Assembly (NCBI RefSeq): GCF_010104355.1
Contig: NZ_CP044973.1
Span: 62,001-126,000 of the forward strand
Source of the DNA: Hydrogenophaga sp. PBL-H3
GTDB lineage: Bacteria; Pseudomonadota; Gammaproteobacteria; Burkholderiales; Burkholderiaceae_C
Direction of reading: 5' to 3'
Length of the DNA stretch: 64,000 nt
A program made the position numbers and the translations under genes. The notes beneath the pieces are model-generated. The model did not search any database, was not told where the DNA came from, and saw only the letters and a program-made list of their open reading frames with translations. Below, one piece after another: positions 9,744 to 17,344 of the stretch (position 1 is the first letter of the stretch; each line of letters starts with the position of its first letter).

Positions 9744-10202
9744 GTGGTCCCTATCTGGATTGCAGCAGTGTTTCTGGCGTTGGTGACTTACTACGTCGGC
9801 CAGGACATCCCCCGCAAAGAGGCTGTGAGCGTCGCGGCAATGGCGGATGTCTCTGCTACCAACTTCCTCGCCTACCGCCAGGCGGTCAGGAACTACATAA
9901 CCGCTAACCCCGGTGCAACTGGAACGATCGACGATGCATCGTTGGTCCCGCACTGGTTGCCGGGCTATATACGCCGCGCTGAGTGGACCAATCTCATAAC
10001 CGGTGGAACTCTCTACATCTACTCTACGACTGTCCTAAGCCCAGGGACAGTGGGAAGCATCTCGCAAAAAACAGCGGAGTCGATTTTGGTCGGCACCAAG
10101 AATCCTACAACTGGTCGGTTGCAAACGGCCACAGGTAACGACACCGGTATCAACCTCCCTGCTGCCATCGCTGGCGGCGCCCTTGTAATGATGGGTCTTT
10201 GA
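9744..10202 (+). CDS. pilM: PilM pilus biogenesis protein
   Basis: A 152-residue protein starting at GTG one base after the previous stop, with AAGG upstream. It has an N-terminal hydrophobic helix (WIAAVFLALVTYYVG) that can act as membrane anchor, followed by a periplasmic domain with a conserved-looking segment (FLAYRQAVRNYITANPGATG). This matches the PilM family of R64-like thin-pilus operons, a small anchored protein essential for pilus formation but of unclear mechanism. In R64 the gene lies before pilN; here it sits between the two PilT-type ATPase genes. Confidence 0.7.
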   Translation: MVPIWIAAVFLALVTYYVGQDIPRKEAVSVAAMADVSATNFLAYRQAVRNYITANPGATGTIDDASLVPHWLPGYIRRAEWTNLITGGTLYIYSTTVLSPGTVGSISQKTAESILVGTKNPTTGRLQTATGNDTGINLPAAIAGGALVMMGL

Positions 10203-10205
10203 GAA

Positions 10206-11261
10206 ATGCATATTCAAAACACGCTCGAACGGCTGCTCGAATCAGATCGGGTGTTCACTGACATCATGCTGGAGCAGGACGCTCCCTTGATGTTGAAGAC
10301 GCCTCGGGGCTGGGTCGCTGCAGGGATTGACTTCATCCCCACGGTGAGTCACATCAATGAGTTCATGGAGCAGCTGGACACCAACTGGGAATCCAAGATC
10401 GTTCACGCAGAGGTCAACCGCCCCTTCGTGATCAATGAACGCCGCCTACGCGTCAACGCCTACCTTGCCAATGCGGGTGAGAAGCGCATGCTCTCGATTC
10501 GCAAGATTCCAACAAAAACACCAGACATCCAGTCCAGCGGCCTGCCATCGGGCCTGCGCATTATTCTGGATCATCCGTCTGGCTTGGTACTTATCTCCGG
10601 GCCCACGGGTTCGGGCAAGACGACTTCGATGGCCGCAATGGTTGACTCGATCAACTCAATGCGCCCCGCGCACGTGATCACCATTGAGGATCCTATCGAA
10701 TACAAGTTCGAGCGGAAGAAGGCGGTTTTTTCGCAACGCGAGGTTGGGTCGGACTGCGATTCATTCCTCGACGGCGTTCGTGCGTCCATGCGGCAACGAC
10801 CAGACGTCATTGTGATTGGCGAGATTCGTGATCGCGAAACTGCAGAGCAAGCTTTGATCGCCGGTGAATCAGGGCACCTCGTGATTGGAACGCTTCATGC
10901 GAGCTCCGGCGTTGGCACCATCAACAAAATGCTCTCGTTCTTCAAGGACAACGAGCGGGAAGGCCGACTCCAGTCGCTGGCCACATGTCTTTTGGCGGTG
11001 ATCAATCAGACTTTGATTCCCAAGAAAGGCGGCGACGGCTACGCCCTGGCGGTGGACTTCATGGCAAACCACAAGCGCGAATATTCGAAGCTTCTGGGTT
11101 CGCCAGAACAGCTGCAGAACAAGCTTGACCGCGGAGATGACGTTTCGGTCAGCCTCGGTGCCTCCGCTTTGCGACTCATCCAGGAAGGTGTCGTCACCAA
11201 GGCAGACGCAGTGAAGGCAGTCATGGCCAACGCGGCAGCTTATGAGGCCGTTCGGGCCTGA
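10206..11261 (+). CDS. PilT/PilU-type pilus retraction ATPase (second of two)
   Basis: A 351-residue ATPase with strong PilT features: Walker A SGPTGSGKTTS, Asp box TIEDPIEYKF, Walker B DVIVIGEIRD and His box TLHASS, plus an N-terminal PAS-like domain (about residues 1-100). It is expected to drive pilus disassembly or retraction, or to support the other ATPase as PilU supports PilT in chromosomal systems. The start ATG lies three bases after the pilM stop. It is clearly closer to chromosomal PilT than the ATPase at 8801. Confidence 0.85.
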   Translation: MHIQNTLERLLESDRVFTDIMLEQDAPLMLKTPRGWVAAGIDFIPTVSHINEFMEQLDTNWESKIVHAEVNRPFVINERRLRVNAYLANAGEKRMLSIRKIPTKTPDIQSSGLPSGLRIILDHPSGLVLISGPTGSGKTTSMAAMVDSINSMRPAHVITIEDPIEYKFERKKAVFSQREVGSDCDSFLDGVRASMRQRPDVIVIGEIRDRETAEQALIAGESGHLVIGTLHASSGVGTINKMLSFFKDNEREGRLQSLATCLLAVINQTLIPKKGGDGYALAVDFMANHKREYSKLLGSPEQLQNKLDRGDDVSVSLGASALRLIQEGVVTKADAVKAVMANAAAYEAVRA

Positions 11262-11344
11262 GCGCACGTAGTCCTACAACCCATGCGTGATGGTTTCCCT
11301 CCACTACGCGCAGGATCCTCAATACAGAGTTGGAAGCAGACATC

Positions 11345-12877
11345 ATGAAACTGATTCACAAGCGCGGTTCGATTCTTCGCGCAACACACCAGCGCGGTTT
11401 GACCCTTATCGAACTACTTCTGGCTCTCGGAATTTTGGGTAGTGTGATCGCTGGTGTTACCCAGCTTGTCCAATCAGCGGGCGATGATGCAAAGCTGTCT
11501 GTGACTGCCTTGCACACGAAGACTGTCGGCGACGCCGCAGCTCAATACATCAGGGACAACCACGCTGCTGTCCTTGCGGCGGCCACTGCATCTACGCCGG
11601 CGCTGATTCGGGTATCCGATCTCATCACAGCGGGCAACCTTACAGCAGGCTTTTCTTCAACAAACCCAGCTGCGCAGGCGACGTGCGTACTGGTTCTTGA
11701 GACCGCTGTCGGACGCCTGTCCGGCCTTGTAATCACCGAGGGCGGAAACGCATTCGACGATCTCAGTCTGGGGCAGGTTGCAGCGACCATTGGAGGCTCC
11801 GGGGGTGGTCTTTACTCCACCGCACCCACGACCGCACGTGGAGCAATGGGCAACTACAGTTTTGCGGTGGGCGCATTTGGCAACCCGAACCATTTGGGGC
11901 AGCGGTGCGACGGAACCGCTGGCAACATCACTGTGGCCGCTGGGCATCCAGTTATGGCACTCTGGTTTGAAGATGGCGCGGCACAGGCAGCGACGTTGTA
12001 TCGCGATCCCGTCTCTGGAGCACCAAGCCTCAACACAATGAACACTCCCATCCTTATGGGCGCGGCCACGATCCAGGCTGCGGGATCGGCGTGTGCAACA
12101 AATGGCGCGATCGGGCGCGATGCTTCCGGTGCAGTCCTCGCATGCGAGAGCGCTGTATGGAAGAAGGGCGGTAGCGCATTCTGGGAAGACCCAGTTGCTA
12201 CGGCCGCCGGGCTCCCCCTGTGCAACGCGGCCTCCGTCAATCAGACGCGAGTAGTTCAGACCCCCAGTATCGGTGTTGGGCCCCGAGCGTTCACCTGCAA
12301 TGGTGCTGGATCATGGCTTCCATTGGGTGTCGATGATGCTGGCAATCTTGCCGTGGCGGGCACCGCCACCATGGGTGGGCTCATGCTGACCACAATCAAC
12401 GTTGAAAACACGGCGTGCCCAGCTAATGGCCGTGTCTCCCGCAACGCTGCAGGCGCCACGTTGGAGTGCGATTCTGGCGGTTGGAGACGCAGCGTAAAAA
12501 CGAGCGGTGACACGATGACCGGGACGCTCAACGTCAACAACGACACGTGGGGCCTGATCATGCGGAGCGCTGCAGGTGCCGACAACAATACTCCTCAAAC
12601 GGCGACCTCGTCGGCCTACGTGAACGACATCTACCTGCGGTCCATTGGGCGGTGGGCCAGCACGCTTGGGGCTGCTGATCTTGCGCCCAACATGTACCAG
12701 GCTTGGGCCTATGGCGGATACAACTGGTACAACTATCCAGGTTGTGCAGCAGGCTACACAGCGGTGTACAAGTCTCACGACTCGGGTTGGGACAACCCTT
12801 CGCAGGGCGGCAGCAGTGCCGTGGTGTGGAAAACACTCTGCGCCCGTGGCGTTGGAACTACCGCACCCAATATTTGA
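11345..12877 (+). CDS. pilV: PilV minor pilin / tip adhesin
   Basis: A large (510-residue) pilin-like protein. The ATG at 11345 is preferred over a TTG at 11330. The leader is HQRG followed by LTLIELLLALGIL, with Glu at +5. The long C-terminal part contains repeated cysteine-flanked modules (SACATNGAIGRDASGAVLAC and TACPANGRVSRNAAGATLEC) and ends in a Trp/Tyr/Gly-rich domain. This is the plan of PilV tip proteins, which in R64 choose the recipient by binding surface sugars. I see no inverted shufflon repeats or alternative 3' cassettes after it, so it looks like a fixed adhesin. Confidence 0.8.
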   Translation: MKLIHKRGSILRATHQRGLTLIELLLALGILGSVIAGVTQLVQSAGDDAKLSVTALHTKTVGDAAAQYIRDNHAAVLAAATASTPALIRVSDLITAGNLTAGFSSTNPAAQATCVLVLETAVGRLSGLVITEGGNAFDDLSLGQVAATIGGSGGGLYSTAPTTARGAMGNYSFAVGAFGNPNHLGQRCDGTAGNITVAAGHPVMALWFEDGAAQAATLYRDPVSGAPSLNTMNTPILMGAATIQAAGSACATNGAIGRDASGAVLACESAVWKKGGSAFWEDPVATAAGLPLCNAASVNQTRVVQTPSIGVGPRAFTCNGAGSWLPLGVDDAGNLAVAGTATMGGLMLTTINVENTACPANGRVSRNAAGATLECDSGGWRRSVKTSGDTMTGTLNVNNDTWGLIMRSAAGADNNTPQTATSSAYVNDIYLRSIGRWASTLGAADLAPNMYQAWAYGGYNWYNYPGCAAGYTAVYKSHDSGWDNPSQGGSSAVVWKTLCARGVGTTAPNI

Positions 12878-13031
12878 CACCTGCTCACGGTATGTTGCGC
12901 GGCCAATGGTGAGGCTTTGAGGTGAAACCGGGTTGTTGGCGGGGTCGACGTGACGCACGAACCCGCCAAACTTCTCCCATGAACCGGATCACCTCCACAC
13001 CCGCGCCCAGCTATGCCCCGGGAAAAGCACA

Positions 13032-13787
13032 ATGAAACGCCAAACCGCCATGTTTGGTGCTCCTGAGGTGCAATCTGAAAGTCGGCTGATCCTCCCCGAA
13101 GGCAGCGCCGGGAAGAGCCCATCCAGGCGCCGCATGCTTCGAACGCTTCTTGCAGCGGGTGGCCTGGCTGCAGGGGGGCTTGCTGCTCCCTCCATCGTCC
13201 TCGCAAGATCAGTGCAGCCACCAGTCGGTGCGCCGCAGCCAAACAGCGCGGCGGACTTTTGGACAGCTCCCCGGTGGGTCTGGCTCACGAGGCCTGCAAC
13301 GGGAGAGCAAATACGCCAGGTCTATTGGCGCGACGGCTATCTGATCCAAGCCGGCTATGAAGCCGTCTCGTGGTTCATGAGGGATGTCCGGTTTGATCGC
13401 ATGCTCAAGGCGAAGGACCGGCGAATATCCAGTGCGCTGGATGCAGGTCGCATCAAGCCTGAGCATCTCACGCCGTGGATGCTCATGGACCCAGTAATCC
13501 TGGACATTCTCTACGCGTACTGTGCGTGGCTGCAGGGCTTCGGCATCAATCAGCCGGTCGTTCTCACATCGGCACTCCGGCACATGCTGACGAATGCAAT
13601 GACGGAAGGTGCGGCACGCGACAGCTGGCACGTCAAAGGTGGCGCTGCCGACATCGTTATCCCGAGTGTCCCAACGGCGATCGCAGCGGCCTTTGGCAAG
13701 TGGCTCTCGGGCGGCGGTGTGGGGCTCTACGCCAGCAAGAACTTTGTTCACCTCGACCGTGGCCGCGTTCGAGCCTGGGCAAGCTGA
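13032..13787 (+). CDS. Tat-exported M15-type peptidoglycan peptidase
   Basis: A 251-residue protein. A twin-arginine signal (SRRRMLRTLLAAGGLAAGG, about residues 31-49) suggests folded export to the periplasm. The catalytic domain resembles the M15/DUF882 (MepK-like) murein peptidases: His200 and Asp207 in HVKGGAAD and His240 in HLD fit the zinc ligands. It probably opens the murein locally for the pilus. R64-type loci use a lytic transglycosylase (PilT of R64) for this, so a peptidase here looks like a functional replacement. It is 154 bases after pilV and may be in the same transcript. Confidence 0.75.
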   Translation: MKRQTAMFGAPEVQSESRLILPEGSAGKSPSRRRMLRTLLAAGGLAAGGLAAPSIVLARSVQPPVGAPQPNSAADFWTAPRWVWLTRPATGEQIRQVYWRDGYLIQAGYEAVSWFMRDVRFDRMLKAKDRRISSALDAGRIKPEHLTPWMLMDPVILDILYAYCAWLQGFGINQPVVLTSALRHMLTNAMTEGAARDSWHVKGGAADIVIPSVPTAIAAAFGKWLSGGGVGLYASKNFVHLDRGRVRAWAS

Positions 13788-13942
13788 TTCGTTGGCCAGA
13801 CGCAAGCCGGGAGTCAACGCTTTTTGAGCAAGCGCATCTCTGGTTCGCGCACACCATGAGCGCGGCTCCACGGTGACCAGTTTGGGTTGATGTCAAACCC
13901 GCTCCAGCCTATACTCGATTCCGATTCGCTCAACTGAGCTTT

Positions 13943-13996
13943 CGTGTGCCTTGTGCACGCTTTCACCCATGCGGGCTACACCCGCAGGGGGGTAGT
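13943..13996 (+). promoter_or_regulatory. Hairpin leader element, copy 1
   Basis: Two adjacent hairpins followed by a G-run: CGTGTGC (13943-13949) pairs with GTGCACG (13953-13959), then TTTCACCC, then TGCGGG pairs with CCCGCA (13970-13986), then GGGGGG. It is the 5' leader of the gene at 14015 and matches the plan of the other leader copies in this window. Confidence 0.55.
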
Positions 13997-14014
13997 CCAT
14001 AACCGGAAACAGTT

Positions 14015-14224
14015 ATGACCATCCTCCTCACAATCGTCGCCTTCTTCGCTTTTGTTGCATTCATTGTCCAGCGCAACAGCAAGGCACATGCAGAACATTC
14101 CGCTCACAACGGAAGTCCAGACTTCGATCATCACGATGACGATGTCCACCAGCACCAGCACCAGCACCAGCACCAGCACCAGCACCAGCACCAGCACCAG
14201 TACTACGCCGACGACGACGTTTGA
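14015..14224 (+). CDS. Small membrane protein with a His-Gln repeat tail
   Basis: A 69-residue protein. Residues 2-18 are one transmembrane helix (TILLTIVAFFAFVAFIV), followed by a polar linker rich in His/Asp (DFDHHDDD) and nine exact His-Gln dipeptides encoded by a perfect hexamer repeat, then YYADDDV. The plan suggests a membrane-tethered tail able to bind metal ions, but no family is recognised and this is inference. It sits behind a hairpin leader and just before the glycine-zipper gene. The repeat could vary in copy number by slippage. Confidence 0.5.
   Translation: MTILLTIVAFFAFVAFIVQRNSKAHAEHSAHNGSPDFDHHDDDVHQHQHQHQHQHQHQHQHQYYADDDV
14147..14200 (+). repeat. Nine perfect CACCAG tandem repeats
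   Basis: Fifty-four bases made of nine identical CACCAG units inside the coding frame of the small membrane protein, encoding (His-Gln)9. The units have no spacers, so this is a microsatellite-like coding repeat. Confidence 0.95.
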
Positions 14225-14255
14225 ACGCGTGCGACAGTAGGTTCTTTCACTCTTT

Positions 14256-14306
14256 CAACCCTGCAGGGAATTCCTCCCTGCAAGGGGGGATTCCCCTTCT
14301 TTTTTC
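14256..14306 (+). promoter_or_regulatory. Hairpin leader element, copy 2 (terminator-like)
   Basis: CAACC, then GCAGGG pairing with CCCTGC (14263-14281), then AAGGGG pairing with CCCCTT (14282-14298), followed by a T-run (14300-14306). The second hairpin has the form of an intrinsic terminator but lies only 17 bases before the ATG of the next gene, so it could be an attenuator. Confidence 0.6.
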
Positions 14307-14322
14307 CATCGAAGGCAATCCC

Positions 14323-14877
14323 ATGAAAACCGTTCTGTTCCAAAACTTCCTGCAACTTCCCCGCGCCTTCAAGGCAGTGGTGTTCGCAGAAATCTTCTCT
14401 GTCCTCGTCTTGGCCATGACCTTGATGCAACCAGCTCCGGCTGCTGCTCAGTCCGGCAACGTGTACGGGACCAACCAGGCGCAGAAGTACTCCTCTACAG
14501 AGGATGCTCTTGTCGTTCAGGTGACCTTGCGGCAGGTCGAGACGAGCTACCAGGCCCGCACCATCGGCGCTGCTGCTGGTGCTGGCCTTGGGGCTCTGAT
14601 CGGACGCAGTGCCGCCAACAACACCACAGCCACCTCATTGGGTGCTCTTGTGGGTGGATTGTTGGGCGACCGTGCGGCTGCCATGACCTTGGGGGCCCAG
14701 GCCCAGGAGATCGTGCTCCAGGTGTTCACACCCGGTAAGCAGCCGCGTATCGTCACGATCGTCCAGCCTGCACCGTTTGACCGTATCGTCGCTGGCGAGT
14801 CGGTCTACCTGATCAATACCGCAGGTGCTCTGCGCGTGGTCAGGAAACTGTCGATGCCCGTCGCGTACTACCGCTGA
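14323..14877 (+). CDS. Exported glycine-zipper protein
   Basis: A 184-residue protein with a signal peptide (LVLAMTLMQPAPAAAQ, cleavage near residue 42). Residues about 80-125 form a glycine-zipper hairpin (AAAGAGLGALIGRSA, LGALVGGLLGDRAA), as in SlyB/glycine-zipper 2TM outer-membrane proteins. No lipobox cysteine is present. The likely location is the outer membrane or periplasm; a structural or stress role is guessed from the family. The ATG at 14323 has AAGG upstream; the open frame before it is leader. It is followed by a strong terminator. Confidence 0.7.
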   Translation: MKTVLFQNFLQLPRAFKAVVFAEIFSVLVLAMTLMQPAPAAAQSGNVYGTNQAQKYSSTEDALVVQVTLRQVETSYQARTIGAAAGAGLGALIGRSAANNTTATSLGALVGGLLGDRAAAMTLGAQAQEIVLQVFTPGKQPRIVTIVQPAPFDRIVAGESVYLINTAGALRVVRKLSMPVAYYR

Positions 14878-14887
14878 TGAGCAGACA

Positions 14888-14932
14888 AAAAAAGCCCGGT
14901 GTCCTCTCAAGGACCCGGGCCTTTTTTTTTTT
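14888..14932 (+). terminator. Intrinsic terminator
   Basis: GCCCGG...CCGGGC stem with an inner GTCCT/AGGAC-type arm, preceded by an A-run and followed by a run of at least ten T. It ends the glycine-zipper transcript and, read on the other strand, could also end the gene at 14949-15731. Confidence 0.85.
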
Positions 14933-14948
14933 GGTCTCCTGGAGTGCG

Positions 14949-15731
14949 CTAGTTCATGCCTTCGAGGCTGCGGTTTGCCTCATCCGCCGGTGTGTAGATC
15001 TCCAGCGTCACCTTGCGCCTCTTGCCGCGCGCGAGCGTGATCGCCTTGTCATGCTTCTTGGCCCTCTTCTCCTCAAAGATCACCACCTGGTCCGCATAGT
15101 CGATCAGGCTCTCCTGCAGCGGCCGACTGTTCCGCGTCTCGGGCTTGCCCATGTAGGCCACCGGTACGAAGCGGCTCAGGCACCAGTCATGGAGCCGCCA
15201 TGGCGTCTTGGCGTTGCAGCTCGACACGAGGGTCCACGTGGGCAGGGGTGAAACAAGCTTGGCTACTGCCTTGCCGACTATGGCCTCGGGCGCCGTATCT
15301 GCACCGATGAAGGTAACGAAGGCGCCGGTGCGCCACGTTTCAAACCGCTCAAGACAGGCATCGATGAAGCGCTCGGGCAGGGCGAGATCGCCAAGTCCAG
15401 CTTTGATGTCAGAGAGCTCAGCGCTCATGAGGTTGAGGTCACTTCGCTGCAGTGCCAGCATGCCCAGACCAGAAATGAGAATCGAAGGCCGAACCATGTT
15501 CCAGTCCGAACGCCAGGCGTCCTTGCGCAGCCGCGAATAGCGCTTTGCTTCCTTGAAGGTCGGCGAGTGCAGGATGTAGTCGCGGTGTGTCGGGTGCAGG
15601 GGCATGAATTTGGCGGATTCATACCAGTGCAACAGCGACGCGTACACATGCTGAACTCTGGGTTCGCCCTCCCCAGCTGGCACCCATGGACCAAAAAAGG
15701 AAGTTTTCAGGAGTTCGTCGGCTAGGTTCAT
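14949..15731 (-). CDS. Hypothetical protein
   Basis: A 260-residue protein on the minus strand, the only gene in this block that faces the pilus operon. The ATG at 15731 has GGCAGGT just upstream; the frame extends further but without a good start. There are no membrane segments or signal. The C-terminal part (SLIDYADQVVIFEEKRAKKH, then ITLARGKRRKVTLEIY) has the alternating pattern of a Rossmann-like nucleotide-binding fold, loosely like SLOG/DprA-type proteins, but this is a weak hint. I do not recognise the family. Confidence 0.6.
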   Translation of the reverse strand: MNLADELLKTSFFGPWVPAGEGEPRVQHVYASLLHWYESAKFMPLHPTHRDYILHSPTFKEAKRYSRLRKDAWRSDWNMVRPSILISGLGMLALQRSDLNLMSAELSDIKAGLGDLALPERFIDACLERFETWRTGAFVTFIGADTAPEAIVGKAVAKLVSPLPTWTLVSSCNAKTPWRLHDWCLSRFVPVAYMGKPETRNSRPLQESLIDYADQVVIFEEKRAKKHDKAITLARGKRRKVTLEIYTPADEANRSLEGMN

Positions 15732-15884
15732 ACCTGCCAATCTACGTGCAAATCGACGGTGATTTGCTCGGGCTACGATGCCTTTCCCATGCATTGGCCA
15801 CGGCTGCCACAAAAGTGGCCCGGATGCTTTGACCGAACGCACGGGCGCCCCTATCATCACGACTGTTCGGCATCCTTTGCCATC

Positions 15885-16046
15885 GCTGTTCTCGTGACAG
15901 CCTTCAACACCTGACCTGCCTCGCAAGGCGCAAGAGCTACACGCTTTTGTTTTCGGTCATCCCTTTCGCACCATCTTCATCACCTGCACTGCAGTCGTGC
16001 GTGGGTTGGCGCGTGTTCGGCGGCGTTCCGCCGCCTGGAAATTTTC
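15885..16046 (+). promoter_or_regulatory. Leader region of the three-gene operon, with hairpins
   Basis: The region holds GCTGT...ACAGC (15885-15901) followed by TTCAAC, a GCC/GGC hairpin (15918-15928) and, just before the ATG at 16047, a GGCGGCG-TTC-CGCCGCC hairpin (16019-16035). The first part resembles the leader copies elsewhere; the last hairpin is different. Confidence 0.4.
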
Positions 16047-16301
16047 ATGAACTACAAAAACTTGTACAGCAAAGCTGTGACGGCGCACGCCATGGGCGAG
16101 TCGCTTGTCCTCGAAGGGGGAGACACTTCTGTCGCGGTCTTCCCCTGTGGAGGACTGCAGCTTCAGATCCTGCCCTTGGTTCCCAAGGGTCAGGGTCGAG
16201 TCATCTGTGAGGATGATTTTGAACAGTTCGCAGCTGTGAAGTGGGAAATCCATCCCAACTTCCGCGCGCTGATGAACACACTGGGAGAACAACGTGGTTA
16301 A
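16047..16301 (+). CDS. Hypothetical protein, operon gene 1
   Basis: An 84-residue soluble protein (begins MNYKNLYSKAVTAHAMG). No signal, membrane segment or recognisable domain is seen. It starts a three-gene operon in which each start overlaps the previous stop. The family is unknown. The leader hairpins upstream link its expression to the other accessory genes of this region. Confidence 0.55.
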   Translation: MNYKNLYSKAVTAHAMGESLVLEGGDTSVAVFPCGGLQLQILPLVPKGQGRVICEDDFEQFAAVKWEIHPNFRALMNTLGEQRG

Positions 16302-16677
16302 AAACTACTTTGCCATCGAAAAACCCAGGAAGATCCAGATCGCGATCCCAGGCTACGACTGTGGCGCCGTCCTGAAAGATCAGGAGCGGCGTCGCAAGGA
16401 ACGCTCTGTGCGTGAGATGAAGGCCAAGCAGCGTCACGCTGCCCAGTCAAACTCACCTGCAGCGGTCCAATTGCCACCCGTGGTCACCAAGAACGAGGTG
16501 CCTCAAGTGGTGCCGGCCCAAGTGGTTGCTCCAGCGATGGCGCAGTCACCTGCAGACGAAGTGCTGGATGAGGAAATCATGAGCTTGAATGCGGCCGCCT
16601 CCAGTGCGGTCGACGAACAGGCTTTCGGTGAACTCATGGACGCGTTCGGTTGCGATCCTTCGAATGGAGGCGCGTGA
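16294..16677 (+). CDS. Hypothetical protein, operon gene 2
   Basis: A 127-residue protein starting at a GTG that overlaps the previous gene by eight bases. Its N-terminus is basic (KDQERRRKERSVREMKAKQR, about residues 29-48), the middle is Pro/Val-rich and low in complexity, and the C-terminal third is acidic and Ala-rich. This suggests a partly disordered protein that may bind nucleic acid through the basic stretch, but no family is recognised. Confidence 0.55.
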   Translation: MVKNYFAIEKPRKIQIAIPGYDCGAVLKDQERRRKERSVREMKAKQRHAAQSNSPAAVQLPPVVTKNEVPQVVPAQVVAPAMAQSPADEVLDEEIMSLNAAASSAVDEQAFGELMDAFGCDPSNGGA

Positions 16678-17069
16678 TGCGAATTGCCCACTTCAACCAT
16701 TTCGTCAACGTTGCTGACAAGCCCAAGAGCATCGAAGAACAACTGCGATGTGGCGAGCTCATTGATGTCACTGCCTATGCCGGGAAGTTCCTCGGTGCAC
16801 GGCGGGTCTTCATCGATTCGCGCGTCCATGAGCGATTCGTTGAGTGGAGCAGTGCAGCGGTACGCCGCCACGCTGTTCACCGCGAGGCTCAGCATCGGCT
16901 GGCCAGCTTGCTCGAAGCCAGCGCCTACGCGGCGCAGGTCAACGGCGGCAGCAGCTTTGTTGCCCGCGCGATCGACACGGAAGGCCCGGAAAGAGTGTGT
17001 ACACGCCACATCTTCCAGCTGAGAAACGTCGAGTGCGGGGCACGCCCAGCCTGGCTCATCACGATCTGA
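16677..17069 (+). CDS. Hypothetical protein, operon gene 3
   Basis: A 130-residue protein starting at an ATG that overlaps the previous TGA (TGATG). It is mainly alpha-helical by composition (HRLASLLEASAYAAQVNGGS). No known motif or signal is seen. It ends the operon, and a terminator follows 27 bases later. Function unknown. Confidence 0.55.
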   Translation: MRIAHFNHFVNVADKPKSIEEQLRCGELIDVTAYAGKFLGARRVFIDSRVHERFVEWSSAAVRRHAVHREAQHRLASLLEASAYAAQVNGGSSFVARAIDTEGPERVCTRHIFQLRNVECGARPAWLITI

Positions 17070-17095
17070 TCAACCTACCTTCAACCTGAACCGAA

Positions 17096-17122
17096 GGCCC
17101 CTGTGAAAGCAGGGGTCTTTTC
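17096..17122 (+). terminator. Intrinsic terminator
   Basis: CCCCTG pairs with CAGGGG around a six-base loop, followed by TCTTTT. It closes the three-gene operon at 16047-17069. Confidence 0.75.
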
Positions 17123-17267
17123 CCAGGGCATGCGCACAGCGTGTCACTGCGGAAAGACGGCAGACCTCTCCGGGGTGCTGCCGCTTTCGTCATTCGCATG
17201 AGCACCCTCGGGGCTCCGAATGTCGGCCTGCGCTTTAACGCACAGGTCGACCGTTAACAACTCTTTT

Positions 17268-17325
17268 CAACCTTCGCGGGAATGCAAGCCACTCCCGCAA
17301 GGGAGAGGTGTGTTTCCCGCTTTTC
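17268..17325 (+). promoter_or_regulatory. Hairpin leader element, copy 3
   Basis: CAACC, then GCGGGA pairing with TCCCGC (17276-17298), then GGGA pairing with TCCC (17301-17318) and a CTTTT tract, 20 bases before the ATG of the DarB-like gene. Further hairpins lie upstream (CGGCAG...CTGCCG near 17158-17185). Confidence 0.55.
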
Positions 17326-17344
17326 CTTTCAAACGGAGAAACAC

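Noticed and set aside
11345-13031. A shufflon at the 3' end of pilV
   Set aside because: No inverted repeats, no alternative ends and no Rci-like recombinase lie next to pilV.
13976-14197. - strand frame rich in Leu-Val repeats
   Set aside because: It is only the reverse reading of the CACCAG repeat; the + strand gene has a leader and a membrane helix.
14147-14200. CACCAG repeats as a possible CRISPR or iteron array
   Set aside because: The six-base units are directly adjacent with no spacers and lie in frame in a small gene.
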